Part shown: piece after piece, positions 14,635 to 25,889 of the stretch
Position numbering within the stretch: position 1 is the stretch's first letter
Layout of the letters: every line of letters begins with the position of its first letter
From: Atrichornis clamosus
Taxonomy: Eukaryota; Chordata; Aves; Passeriformes; Menuridae
Direction: 5' to 3'
NCBI GenBank assembly: GCA_013400975.1
Contig: WBMZ01006339.1
Location: 16,778 to 80,777, forward strand
Length of the DNA stretch: 64,000 nt
The notes under the pieces: model-generated
The model's database searches: none
Seen by the model: only the letters and a program-made list of their open reading frames with translations
What the model was told of the DNA's origin: nothing
Translations under genes and position numbers: made by a program

Positions 14635-17600
14635 ATTCTCTTTAGAATAAATTTTACCTACGTGGGCAAGGGCATCTCATATCAACACATAAAAACATGA
14701 ACATGTACAAAGATGAAAGGGATCTATTTTTCTTCTGGGTGAAAGCAAGCTGTAAAAGCCTTTACATTTTTTGCTTGAAGTTAGGCTGAAGCCTTAGCTC
14801 CAGTTGCAGAATATTGGGGAGTACATCCATTAAAACTTAGTGTGTTATTGAACATGTTCTTCTGACAATGTCATATGCAAGGCATGTGGACTTCATTTTG
14901 GTATTTGTGAAGCTGTCTTTTTCTAGAACTAGACCTATCAAGGTGCCTGAGGTGACCTGTCTCTCCCAAATATGATGATTTTTCAGTGGGCAGACAGCAA
15001 GAGATAATGTGTATACAATCCACAAAGCCTTGTCTCCTTTCCTCATAGTCCTTACAGATTAATTCACAGCAATGCTTTTACTCCCTGTTTCCAAGTGGTC
15101 AGAAAACAAGAAAAGAAAAAAAAAACCAAACAGGAAAAAATAACAGAAAGCATCAAAGAGCCTCCTGTATAAGTTTGTTTTGAAAAAAGTTTCCATATGT
15201 CTTAGCCTTATGCAATAAGTATGTTTAACCAGTGTCTTTATAAAATAATGTCGGGACATTTTAGAAATCACTTGTGTTGACAGAAAATCTCCACAAGGGA
15301 CGTGGCCTAAGTTGTGTTTGCTATCAAATAGTGATTGTCCTTTAGCATTTATGATTTGCACTGAAAGGCAAGATTTGAGGAAATCATACATAAATGTGTG
15401 TCACATTTTTGCACGGAATGACTAAAGTTTCAAAATCGATTGACCCTAAATAAGTCTTTATGCCTATTTTTTTTAATTTACTTATATTACGCTGTTAGCC
15501 AAATCCTGGCCACATCATTTTTAATTGAAATGCAGGTAAAAAAGTAACCTTCTCATGTATCTGTCAGAAAAGCAGAAAAGACACTTACTTCCCTTCTTCA
15601 GGACCTCTATACTGATATTAAACTGTAAAATGTGTGCCTTGTTTCGGTTGAGTTCCTTGAGTGAGGGATGCAGTGCCCAAGTGGCTTGGTCCTTCACAGT
15701 CTCTCTGGGAGCCAGCAGGTGGTAAAGGAACAAGAACCTTATTGGCCATTTAACGTATGAGCCTGGAGCTCTAAGTTATATTACCTAAAAATGACATAGC
15801 CATTAGTACATTGCTGCATTCATTAGTTTTTCTGACCACTTTGGGACTGCTGCTTACTCACCTGCAAAGGAGCATTGGTTATTTCCTGCTTTCAAAGGTA
15901 TTACATAGGCAGGGTTTCAATTTTTAATTTAGGTAGTATAGTTAAAGAGACAGACATCTACAGTATCTGAATGAGTTAGTAGTTAGGAAGAGCTGACAAC
16001 TTGTTATGTAAGAAAGAATTTGGTATATTTATGCCATTTTTAATATTTTTTTAATGGCCACAATGGCTTAGACTCTAATAATTTGTATTCCATAACATTT
16101 TCTAAACTGGAGAACTTGAGAAAGAAATCTTCCTTAAAAGGACATATAATATACTCAGTCCTTTTTCCTTTAAATTAGCACAGGATTCTTTCTGTCATAG
16201 AACTTCTATTGAGCTAAATCTTGTTTAGACAAATACCTGAAAGATGCCAAAGTAGTAAAAGGAAGGGTGTAGTGAACGACCACTGCTATTGTTATGATAC
16301 AGAAATATTAATCCATGGCCTCATTATCAGCATGCCTTGAATGAGGTGCCACTTAAGAAAATAACAATGTTTTAGGGCTGTACTGAAAGATTTGGTATTT
16401 AATTGTGTTGGTTGATCAAAAAACGTAAACAACATAATGATGAACATGTGCAATCTCCATATTCTAATGGTAATGCTTAGCTTTAGCTCTCTGTCTAGAC
16501 CTCCTAAATGGTGCTGAGTGAATTAATGAATGCAATGATGAAAAGCGATTCAAGCACTCTGTTCTCAATATTAATTTTCTGGATGCCAGCAAAAGTTGTA
16601 TAACCAATGAAGGAAGAAGTGCATAGGCATATTCTCACACCTTTGACAGGCAGAAGTGTTAGGAGTAGAGGGGCAAGTGGCTGCAGTGCCTTAACAGAGA
16701 GGGAGGCTATGTAAAAATAGCATTTCCTTTTAATGCGACTGCTAATTTCAATGCCTCCTTTTTATTACTGATTATATCCTTTGAAAACTGAACAAAATAA
16801 TGAATTATTTATGTAGAGATTAGGGATGTAATTCTCATGGAGAACTATTTTATGAGAAAATAAATTCAATGCCAGACATCTCTAAGGCAAAAAAAAAAAA
16901 AAAAAAGTTCACTTAATAATGAAGTTTTTTTTTTCAGTGATGTTAAATAGCAACCAAAGAAAGTGAAGAGAATAGCTCCACTATACACATGAAAATTCCA
17001 TATCCTTCATTTTAAACACAATCGTATTTGTGTTTATCTTATTTCATTGTAGCTTCATGCTCTATGTGGAAAAAGAGGCATAAGGATGCAAATATGGCTG
17101 AGAACAAAAGTGGGAGAAGAACAGAGTGAGTTTAAGAACACAGCAGAAATATACAAAAGAGTAATACCAGGAAAGAGGGAAAAAAGAGGAGTTCCATATG
17201 CCTAGAGAACAAGAGTATCAAAAGAGAATTTTAAGATGAAGAAGGAAAAGGTATGGACTTGTATGCAATAGAAGCTACAAAAAGAATGTAATAGAAGAGT
17301 ACTAAAATAAAACTATGTGAAATAGGGAAAAGTAATAAATAACATTACAAATACAAGATTCTCTCCTGAATAAATAGACCTAGCTCCATTAGGTTCAGTT
17401 TCAGCTACACGTATTAGTGACAGCTAATGGTCTACACTAGCAGTTTCCCTGTGGTAATTAAAACAAAAATTATTGACTTGAAGTAGTTATAGCTGAGCTT
17501 TTTGCATCTCTGCTGTATCTAGGATGGGCCTGTCTTAGTGCTATATGTCTTCCCAGAAGATGCATTAATATTATCCTTAAATTAAAGTAATCCCACAAGC

Positions 17601-17649
17601 CTGTGCTTCCACAAGAAGCACAGACTTCCCTAGGAAGCAGCATGCTTAG
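14635..17649. other. AT-rich non-coding stretch, purine-rich toward the end
   Basis: A 19-base A-run lies at 16889-16907. The stretch 17080-17340 is strongly purine-rich on the plus strand. No open frame here shows a recognisable protein family, and no transposon ends were identified. Confidence 0.5.
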
Positions 17650-20080
17650 CAACACTGGTATCCATGGCAGTATCTACCACGTACGAGTCTAAATGTGGAA
17701 GCTCTTTCCTCTTTCACAGTTTTTTATGTCACTACAATCATGCTGCTGCCATCAGCCTCAGCCCTCATTCACAAGCTGGAGTTGGAACACGCACAGACGC
17801 ACAGGAGACACGGTCTGACGGCTGCTCTTCCCCTCTGCTCTTTCCGGGTGGTGAGGTCAGCTGTGGGAATGGCTTGGTGACCAGCACCGGGGCCACTGCC
17901 CCGGAGTGAAGTTCCCAGGCACCAAATGGCAAGTGGATTAACCCGGGTGCAGTGCTGGAAGAAGCCTTGGAAGCCCTTCGCCAAAATAAAAAACAAACAT
18001 TTGAAACTCTGTGCCAGAAATGTGTGCACCATCTTTGCCACAACCAACAGTGGTGTTTTGGGGGTGTAACTCACCCTATTTGCCTGCTGGGTGGGATGTG
18101 ATGTCCAGGTACCATTTCACCAGTTCTGCACTAGCTTAAGGCTGACTGAAGCTGCTGTACATTGCAGAACCTTTCTGGAAGCATGAACAGCCATTTCATC
18201 CACAGAGCAACCATGAGGGCTGGATGCTGCAGCCACTCCACTCCAGGAGGTCTCCAGCATCCCCAGCCTGTCCATGAGGCTGTCAGCATGTGGTGCTCCC
18301 ACGTGAGGGGCTGTTTGGGTAGTACTTAAGAAGACAAAACAATTTAACTGCTTTATTCAAAGTATTTTACTTTTAAAATGGGAATATTCTCAATTCTTTC
18401 TGTCTCAGTCCTTTTTCTCTTCCTTTGGGGTGGTCTCTGGCTGCTTTCCCCTTGTCTATGGCTTTTTTCACTCTTCTCCTACTCGTATCCCAGTCTCTCC
18501 CTCAGCAGCTGTGCCTTCCTTCATCCACCGAAGCCTGTGTTGGCAGCTTTGCCGTCCCGTCCATCCCACTGCAGCTGTTTCCCCCTGTTCCCAGGACTCT
18601 GTTTTGGCTCCTGTTGCCTCTCCCCCGGCCGCAGCAGCTGCCTGGCTCTGCCCCGCGGAGCCTCTGCTCCTGCGGAGCGGTGAGTCCCTTGTCTTCCCAG
18701 GACTCTGCTCCGCGCCCTGGCTTGGGGCCGGGATGCTTCCTCCTTTGCCACTCCCCCAGAGCCAGTCTCTGCCTTCGGCTCCTTCCCTGGCCTCGCCTCA
18801 TCCTCAGCAGCTGTTGCCTTGACCCTGCTGCGACTCTGGCTCCAGATCCTCTCCCCATCCCAGCCCGTGCTGGGTCCTCATCCCCCTTCCCAGACTCCAG
18901 CAGTTTCCCAGCCACCCTTCCGCAGCTGTTCCCGGACACCTGACCCCGTGCTGCTCTGAGCCCCGTTCCCCTCTCCGGGCTGCAGCAGCTGTTGATGCTC
19001 CATTTCTCCACCTCTGGCTCCTGGCCCACCTCCCCACCTTTCCCTTGGGTGCTGCCAGCTGGGATATGGGGGCTGGGATGTGTGGCTGTGGGTCGACGGA
19101 ATTCCTCACGTCACGCTTCATCACGGTGGCCTCACATCACAGTGGTGACAACAGAGGTGCCAGGATGGCGAGCAGGGGGACAAACACGGGCCATGGCAGA
19201 AGTGCTGTTAAAGAGGAGACCTGTGTGACCCATAGGAAAATCCATAGTGTGTCGTGGACAGCCTGGCCCTCAGGATTAGTAAAGGCAGAGGCACAATGCC
19301 CACGTGGTGAAAAGAGCAGCCTGGACAGCTGTGGGATAAGTCAGGGCTCCTGCAATTGCTCCTCAGCAGGCAGGACCTTCTCACTGCATGTAAATTGAAA
19401 CCTGGGGAACACAAACCGCAGTTTTGGGCAGGAGGGAGGTTTGCAGCAGCTGCCTCTGCTGTTGTGATGCCAGTGCTGGCACGGCCTGTGGTGTGTGGAG
19501 AATGGGTGGCTGTGTGTGCACAGGTGTGAATGCTGCTGTGGCTTGAGTATCCAGTCTCACACTAAGCAAACTCCTCATTGCTGGCCAAGGGACTGGACTC
19601 TGAGAGAGCTGCCACACGGAAGAGACTTCCAGCAGCTCCCATGAGCAAGAAGATGACATTTAAAGATAGCAGCAGTCTCCTTTTCTGACTCACTTATTTA
19701 CCTAGAGAGCCATGTCGTGTTCTTGTTATCACCATAAGCTGTGAAAAAGGATGACATGATCAGGGTGCTGGTTGGGGTACAGAACTGTTCCTCAGTACAA
19801 ATCATCAGAGAGAAGCCCTGATGATGTCAGCAGCCTTTCACAGCTTCTGTCCTTATCCCTCTGCTGCCCCAGCACACCCTGGGATAAAGGAACAAGTTCA
19901 CCCTGGCTGGCAGTTCACTCAGGTCCCCACTTCCAAAAATGACATCAAAACGCAAGTAAGGGAGTCTGGACAGGTTTAGTAGTTAATGTCTCAGACCTTC
20001 AGAAGCTCCACCTTCGGTTTTTTTAAACTGGAAAAAGCACCACACCCTTTTCCCCTCATGCCTAGAAGCAGCAAGTCACC
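17650..20080. other. GC-rich, C-rich block in an AT-rich window
   Basis: Base composition changes abruptly near 17.65 kb and fades by about 20.1 kb. The core at 18.5-19.0 kb is strongly C-rich on the plus strand, with a hand count of roughly 18 CpG between 18580 and 18970, including a CCGCGG site near 18653. CpG is therefore present, but probably below the usual CpG-island ratio. Long frames are open on both strands at once (18425-18943 plus, 172 codons; 18502-19029 minus, 175 codons). This follows from few T/A-rich stop codons, and the predicted peptides are low-complexity (P/L/S/C/A on plus, G/R/S/Q on minus). A donor-like GGTGAGT lies at 18679-18685. It could be a promoter-associated island, an exon-bearing stretch or an old GC-rich insertion; sequence alone does not decide. 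Confidence 0.6.
18503..18991. repeat. Degenerate GCAGCTG-containing minisatellite-like repeat
   Basis: The motif GCAGCTG, usually as CAGCAGCTG, recurs at 18503, 18571, 18632, 18805, 18922 and 18983. CCAGGACTCTG occurs twice, at 18591 and 18697, about 106 bases apart, each time preceded by TTCC. Spacing between motif copies is irregular. I read this as a decayed tandem array, or as strong compositional bias with motif reuse, rather than a clean satellite. GCAGCTG is also an E-box-type (CAGCTG) site, so clustering could affect bHLH binding; that is inference. Confidence 0.45.
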
Positions 20081-21050
20081 TGGACACTTCTTTGTATAGC
20101 CTCAGTGTAGTCCTGAACCCTCAAACCCCCAAACTCTTCCCTCCACAGCCAGTGAGTGTAGGTTATTTATTTTGGAGCCACAGGTCAAACTGCCATAGAA
20201 ATGTTGCTGGGAAGAGAGATACCTATTTTGAATATATAAAAAAAAAAAAAATCAAGATAAAAGATAAAAAGAAATTAAAGGCGATAAGAGTGAAGGACCA
20301 TGACTGCATCCAAACTATGACTGGGTGTAGACTGCAAAGGGTACAAAGGTGAGTAAGGATGAGGCACCTTGAAGATCAAGAAGAGCTCAGATGTTTGTTG
20401 TGGGACAGTTTGGAAGTACAAGCAGTAGTGGCAGAGTGGTTTCAATCACTGTCTTTCTGAAGAACATTAACTGAGGAGGGTTTCCAGTGTTGCTGAGCAG
20501 TCTTGTGGGGAGTAAGTATTAGATTCCCTCTGCACATAGGTTCAGCTTCCTGCTTTCCAGTGAGGTGGGACATAAAGTAATGAGAGGCTTCTACTTCAAC
20601 TTCATCCAGAAAGAAAACAGTTTCTCACATCATGATGCATTCAAGAGCTAAACCAGAACATAATCAATGGTTACGAGTGGGGGACTCCCTGCAAATACTC
20701 GAGCTAGTTCTGATTTAAAGTGCTAATTAGGTGTCAGTGGTTCCTGATTTAAATCAGTGAAAGATCTGATTCTATCTCTAAAAGGAATGAAAATTAAAAT
20801 CCATGGTAGAGCATTCAACTGTTTTTCTATACTTACCTGTATTGGGGGAGGGAGCGTATTACGTCTTACGGGGTTTTTTTCTTTCTTTGTGCATCTGCCT
20901 TTCATTAATTACTTTGTGGCTTCATTATCTGCTACTAGATGTACCCTGTAGGTGAGCAAAAAAGCCCTGCACTTATATGCAGACCCATGTTAGTGATTCT
21001 GAAAAGCAATATCCTTCAGAGAATGCCATCTGATTCTGCTGCAATGCAGG
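20081..21050. other. Non-coding stretch with A-run and short palindrome
   Basis: A 14-base A-run lies at 20238-20251, just beyond the GC-rich block. It is preceded by AATATA, which is too weak to call a retroposed tail. A perfect 14-base palindrome (CTGATTTAAATCAG) is at 20744-20757. No gene was recognised. Confidence 0.5.
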
Positions 21051-21225
21051 GACTGGCTGGGGTTAAAAGCCTTGCGCACAACCCCTGCTAGCTGGTCATT
21101 CATCTCCAGCAAAAGCCCCATGTCTTAATTGCTATTGTATAATTAGCAACCTCTTCCGTCTAACCAGTGTTAAGCTGAAATAGTAATGTGCCAAGTCACC
21201 ATCATTCTCTCTAAATGAGGCTCTG
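21051..21225. repeat. Diverged duplicate sequence, copy A
   Basis: This stretch aligns by eye along its whole length, with small gaps, to 24798-24970. Shared anchors include an identical 16-base start (GACTGGCTGGGGTTAA), TGGTCATT, CTTAATTG, an identical 17-mer (TAATTAGCAACCTCTTC at 21140-21156), and a CTGAAATA-type stretch before CATTCTCTCT. Identity looks moderate, so the copies are old. Neither copy has an A-tail, terminal inverted repeats or a visible pol III box. It may be an unclassified dispersed repeat or an old segmental duplication of a functional non-coding element. Confidence 0.75.
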
Positions 21226-24200
21226 GAAGTACTGCTTGGAACAGTGTGTCACAGTGAAATTATTATTTTCTTAATATTCCTTTGAAAAATACTAAGACCA
21301 GCACCATCAGTGTTCTATGGCCCACTCGGAAAATCCACAGAGCTGCCACAGATCACTGCAGCATAAGTGGCTAAACAAAGTAATCCCCAAAATTGAAAAT
21401 GTAAAGATGAGCAAAATCTGTCAGGCTTCTTATATAATGTACATTGTAAAGGAGCCTAAAATACCAGTCAGAAACTACCCTTGCTTTAGAAAATGTGGAG
21501 CTGAAAGTAAGAGAAGAAAGAAAGACTTTAATACAGCCGTGAACCTCAGGGCAGCCAAATATAACTAAGCTTGAAGAAATTGATATAGTTTTCTTAATAT
21601 CTGTGGCCTAGGTATTTGAATGTTTGATATTGGATTAATTGATAGCTCAGTATCAATGGTAAGTTGATTTATGTTTCCCTGTGGTATTTAGTATTTCTGT
21701 CTGGAAAAGGTTTCTGTCCTCAGGAACATATAGATCTACTCTGTAAAAACATAATTCAGAGGTAGAAACGTTGAAATGTTTGATTTTGATAATGGCAATT
21801 TTTTTCTATCAATAACTTTTAAATATAATATTCTCAAACGTCTGATATAATATGCAAAACAATATAAACTATAAATGAAGGAAAACCGGATTCAAATGAA
21901 GACAGTGTTTTAAGACTACTTTGGGTTTCACAGAAATTATCATTTTGATGAACCTCTACTTTCCGAGAAAAAAAATTCTTCTCAACTTTCTTTTCCCCCC
22001 AAAATAATTAACATTCACCTAGTCAGATTCCTGTCTTCAGTGTGATTGTGAAAAGATTTTAGAAAACTGACGGAGCTAGCTGCTAGGTTGAATAATCAGC
22101 CATTAATAATAGTGAAATTGTACACAGAAAATTCAGTGACTCTATTTTCTTCTCACAGACACAATTATAATTGGCAAAACAAAATTAATGCAATAGAGAT
22201 GAGCATCTGTTTTTCCTTTAAGACAGTCTCTTTCCTGGTGTAGTTTTCCAGGATTTATGCTGGCACACATGACTATAGGATCAGGCCCAAAGAATTGCTT
22301 GGTGTGTAGTGTAGTTTTGTGTTTGTGTAGTGGTGAATATCTTGTTGAAGACTGCTGTTCAAGCACGGCTTCATCTTTTCTATTCCTTCTTTTCTTTCCT
22401 TCTTTCTTTTCCTGCTGTTTGCCTGTGTTCTATGGTTAAAATGATAGAGGATTTAAAAAAAAGAAAAAGTAAAACAAAAGTTCTCAACGGCCCCTCTTTC
22501 TGAGGAAAGTTTGAAAAATTCAGATGAATCAGCAAGATATATTTAAATAGTTCCTCATTTTATTCAACTGGAATACCATATGGCATACTTTATGTGCTGT
22601 CAGTGGATTTTCATAAATGTTCATGTCCAAAAAGGAGAGGTCAGAAGCTCTACCACCCTAATCAGAAACTTTTTTTAGTTATTTCATTTTCTACTTTTTA
22701 AATCCTCTAGAGAGAGACATCTGAATCTTTAGCACTCAGTAATAATTCAAACAAAATTCCCCTTTACAGAAGTTTCTTGGAGCTTTATATGGGTTTTCGT
22801 TATTTTTGCAGTCATTTCCAATATTGCTCAGTATCCTTTTCTTTGATTATTATTTTATTTGGAGTTTTGCTTGTTCCCTATGGCCTAAAAGAATTTTTAA
22901 CATTCTGTAAGTTCAGAAAGGCATTTTTCTATCTAATTCCACCAAGCATTAAAAACCCTGATCTCTGTGGACACTTTAGCTACTGTTTTATAGTAATTAA
23001 ATGTTGTTGTTTTCTGTATTCTCATTACCTTGACAAACACATTTGTTGAGCAAGAGAGACAAGTCCTAGGACAGCAAACAAATACTATTAGAGAGAAAAT
23101 ATGATCTGTCTTCAAGCTCAAAATGTTGAGCTTAAATGTCGTTCCCATCATTTTAAATGACTCAAAAGACTAATGGAAAACCAATGAGAATAGAAGAGGC
23201 ATTGCAAAGAGAAAACAAGAAAGGATGAAAAGAAGGGCTCCAGGTGCTGGTTCTTTCTGATGAAGTTCCTTGGAATTCTGTAACATTTATTCTTTATTGC
23301 TTTGATTGCTCTTAGTAATTCCAGACCAGCCTAAACATCTGTTCTATAATAACTTAGGGATGCAAATATAAGGCAGGTATGCACACAAAACCAAAATTTG
23401 GGCTTGTGCCTCACAGTCATGTTATGGAGATTCATGTTGCTATGTGAGTATTTTGCTTCTACAAGCAAATTCAGAAGATTTAGAATAATTTCAGGAATGT
23501 CTTGACACATTAATAAAGCAAAAAGACAGAAAATATGAAAAATCAGAAATAAAGAATGCATTTCCAGATATTCTTCCAATAAAGAAATGATGTTTCCTCA
23601 TGTACTGTAGCTGCTTCATACCTTCTAATTTTTTCCAAAGTTTTTATATATGATCTTTTACTATGAGCAAAATGTAGGTGATAATCAAGTTTTTGCACTA
23701 TTGGGAGAAATGTAAAAAAGAGTCTTGAACACTCATGTATAAGTTTCAGAAAGGGATTTTGCAGTCATCTTCCTTTTCCTTAGAGAAGTTTATTTAGTTA
23801 AAAATAGTCTTTATACAGCTGCTTATTTCACCTTGGAGACAAAAAATTGCAGTGATTGCTTCATAGCTAACCTACTTCTTTGAATCAATGTATTTAAAGA
23901 GGTGAAAACCACCAGCGGATGAGGGAGCCAGGGTTGAGAAAAAGGTGGCTGTGGATGAGAGCCTTATCAATGAATTACTTGTGGAAGGGAGGCAGTAACT
24001 GATGACTTGCACCTATATCTGCTTAGCTTGTTTCCACTTTGGCTTCTGGGTTTCTCCCTCCCTTATTCTGCTGAGTGTTATTTGTGGATCCATTTGAAAT
24101 TAGGAGTTGTTAATGGTTGTTGCAGAGAAGAATTGGCTGTGTGGAGGAAAGCAAAGAATCTCTTGCAGGGATAATAAAAAGGTAAACTGTTCTAATTTGA

Positions 24201-24797
24201 GAAAACAATAATTGGCAAATAGGCTGGTGTTTAGTAGCAGTGTTTTCAAGTAGACCCTTTCAGAAATGTTTTACTGCAAAAGGCCTGAAGCACCACCTAG
24301 TCCAGGTCTGCACCCTCCTTCTGTATCTCTGGAAAGAAATTCTGTCAGGTCTCAGAGAGTTTCACAGATCTGCCCATCAAGAGCCATAGAGCACAAAGAA
24401 AGCATTGAAGTATTTCTTTGTATTCTCCTTAGTGTAGACCTTCTATCAAGAGCACTGGTAGGTACCTGCTTTTGGTAAATTATCAAAATTTGTGCTGATA
24501 ACCAAAGTTACAAATTGTCATCAGAGGAGCAAACATACAATGAGACAGGCGTGAAGAGAGCAGTTTAGAGAAGCCTGAGCACTTATTGACATTTAGTATT
24601 CTTTGATGCACTGTTTTCTTGCTCTCCGTTTTCCTCTCTTACCTAGAGTATAGAAGAGGCCTGGAATTCACTACACAAATCATCATAATGTACTTAATTT
24701 GATTCACTCCTGTTTACATTTATGTTATGTCCAGAGTTATCCTTGTTATTTTAAAACATTAATATTCTTCAAAGAAATCTGTCCCATCACAGTGAGT
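21226..24797. other. AT-rich stretch between the duplicate copies, nothing firm
   Basis: Only short open frames occur. The stretch 22240-22290 ends in TAGGATCAGGCCCAAAG, which resembles the edge of the old palindromic short-repeat family described elsewhere in this window, but it is too short to assign. No exon or RNA gene was recognised. Confidence 0.4.
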
Positions 24798-24970
24798 GAC
24801 TGGCTGGGGTTAATGGCCCTTGGCACAGCTCCTTCCAGTTGGTCATTAGTCTGCAGGAAATGCCCAGTGCCTTAATTGTTATTGCTTAATTAGCAACCTC
24901 TTCTATCGAAGAAAGTGACCTATGACCTGAAATAACAATGTACACAGCAACAGTCATTTTCTCTGAATGT
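24798..24970. repeat. Diverged duplicate sequence, copy B
   Basis: Partner of the sequence at 21051-21225, in the same orientation and about 3.75 kb downstream. The 17-mer TAATTAGCAACCTCTTC is at 24887-24903 and the 16-base start is at 24798. Between the anchors the two differ by many substitutions and small indels. The same orientation and short distance fit a local duplication. A dispersed family with two local members is equally possible. Confidence 0.75.
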
Positions 24971-25856
24971 TTGAGCTATGCTATGGGCAGATCTTAAGCA
25001 TGTGAAACAAAACATGGGAAGTACATAGATATTCAAATAACATGGATTATGCCACTAAAATAACATTCTGCTGATATGATGATTGACAAATATATTTTCT
25101 TAGATTTCTGGGATGTCACAGGTTTAAATCAGTGACTAACTGGATGCCTAAAATTTAAAATGAGAAAGTCTGTGTTTGCCTTATTCCTCATACAATTTAG
25201 TGTTCCACATTTCTAATCAATATTGCCATTATATTTTCAGTCAGTGGTTAGCCACAGTTTTAATCACTGCAGAATCTGTATGAGTGCACAAAAACAAACC
25301 CAGAGCACATTCCTACACCATTAACAAGCATTTTTCCTTAGCGCCTGGGTCATGAGAATCTATTCTCTGCGTTCTTGGCCATTCACTTCTCCTCTCTGTG
25401 CTTTGTTTTGTTTTCCCATCCTTTGTCAACTTTCAAATTGCATATTTTGATTGTAATTCCTTTTAGCAGAAATTAACTCTTTTAAGTGCATGTATGTTAC
25501 GTACCATACACTGAACTTTTACACACTCCTGGAATATTGTGTAAAGAGACAAAACAGTACAATGACAAAGGAACTTTTAGAACTTGAAACTAGACCTGCA
25601 TCCTTGCAAATGACTTTATAAAAAATAGAGAAATTATTTATTTGTTGAAGGTAGAATATAAATATGAATAGTCTGTTAATGTATCAATTTGCATTTTTTA
25701 AAACTTTATATTTCTTGCAGGTAAAATCTCAACTCATCTGATAGTTTTCCATGTGAAAGGGTAGGAAACCTTATACAAGTGTAATCTTGGCTATTTTGGT
25801 TTTTGTCTAAAACTATTCATATTAAGTTTCCATCACCAGTATAGCTCAGACTCTGC

Positions 25857-25889
25857 TGAAGTCAATGGAAATAGGTCCAATGACTTGCA
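25857..25889. repeat. Imperfect palindrome, MITE-like remnant
   Basis: TGAAGTCAATGGA at 25857-25869 is followed after six bases by TCCAATGACTTGCA, its near-perfect reverse complement. The core TGAAGTCAATGG is, from memory, typical of old palindromic short elements common in archosaur and turtle genomes. Only the centre appears to survive here. Confidence 0.5.

Noticed and set aside
18679..18700. Donor-like GGTGAGT followed by a TTCCCAG acceptor-like site
   Set aside because: The two sites are about 20 bases apart, too short for an intron, and both fit the local C/G-rich motif reuse.
18425..19029. Long frames of 172 codons (plus) and 175 codons (minus) in the GC-rich block
   Set aside because: Both strands are open at once because GC-rich DNA has few stop codons. 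The peptides are low-complexity and match no family, and no supported exon structure is visible.
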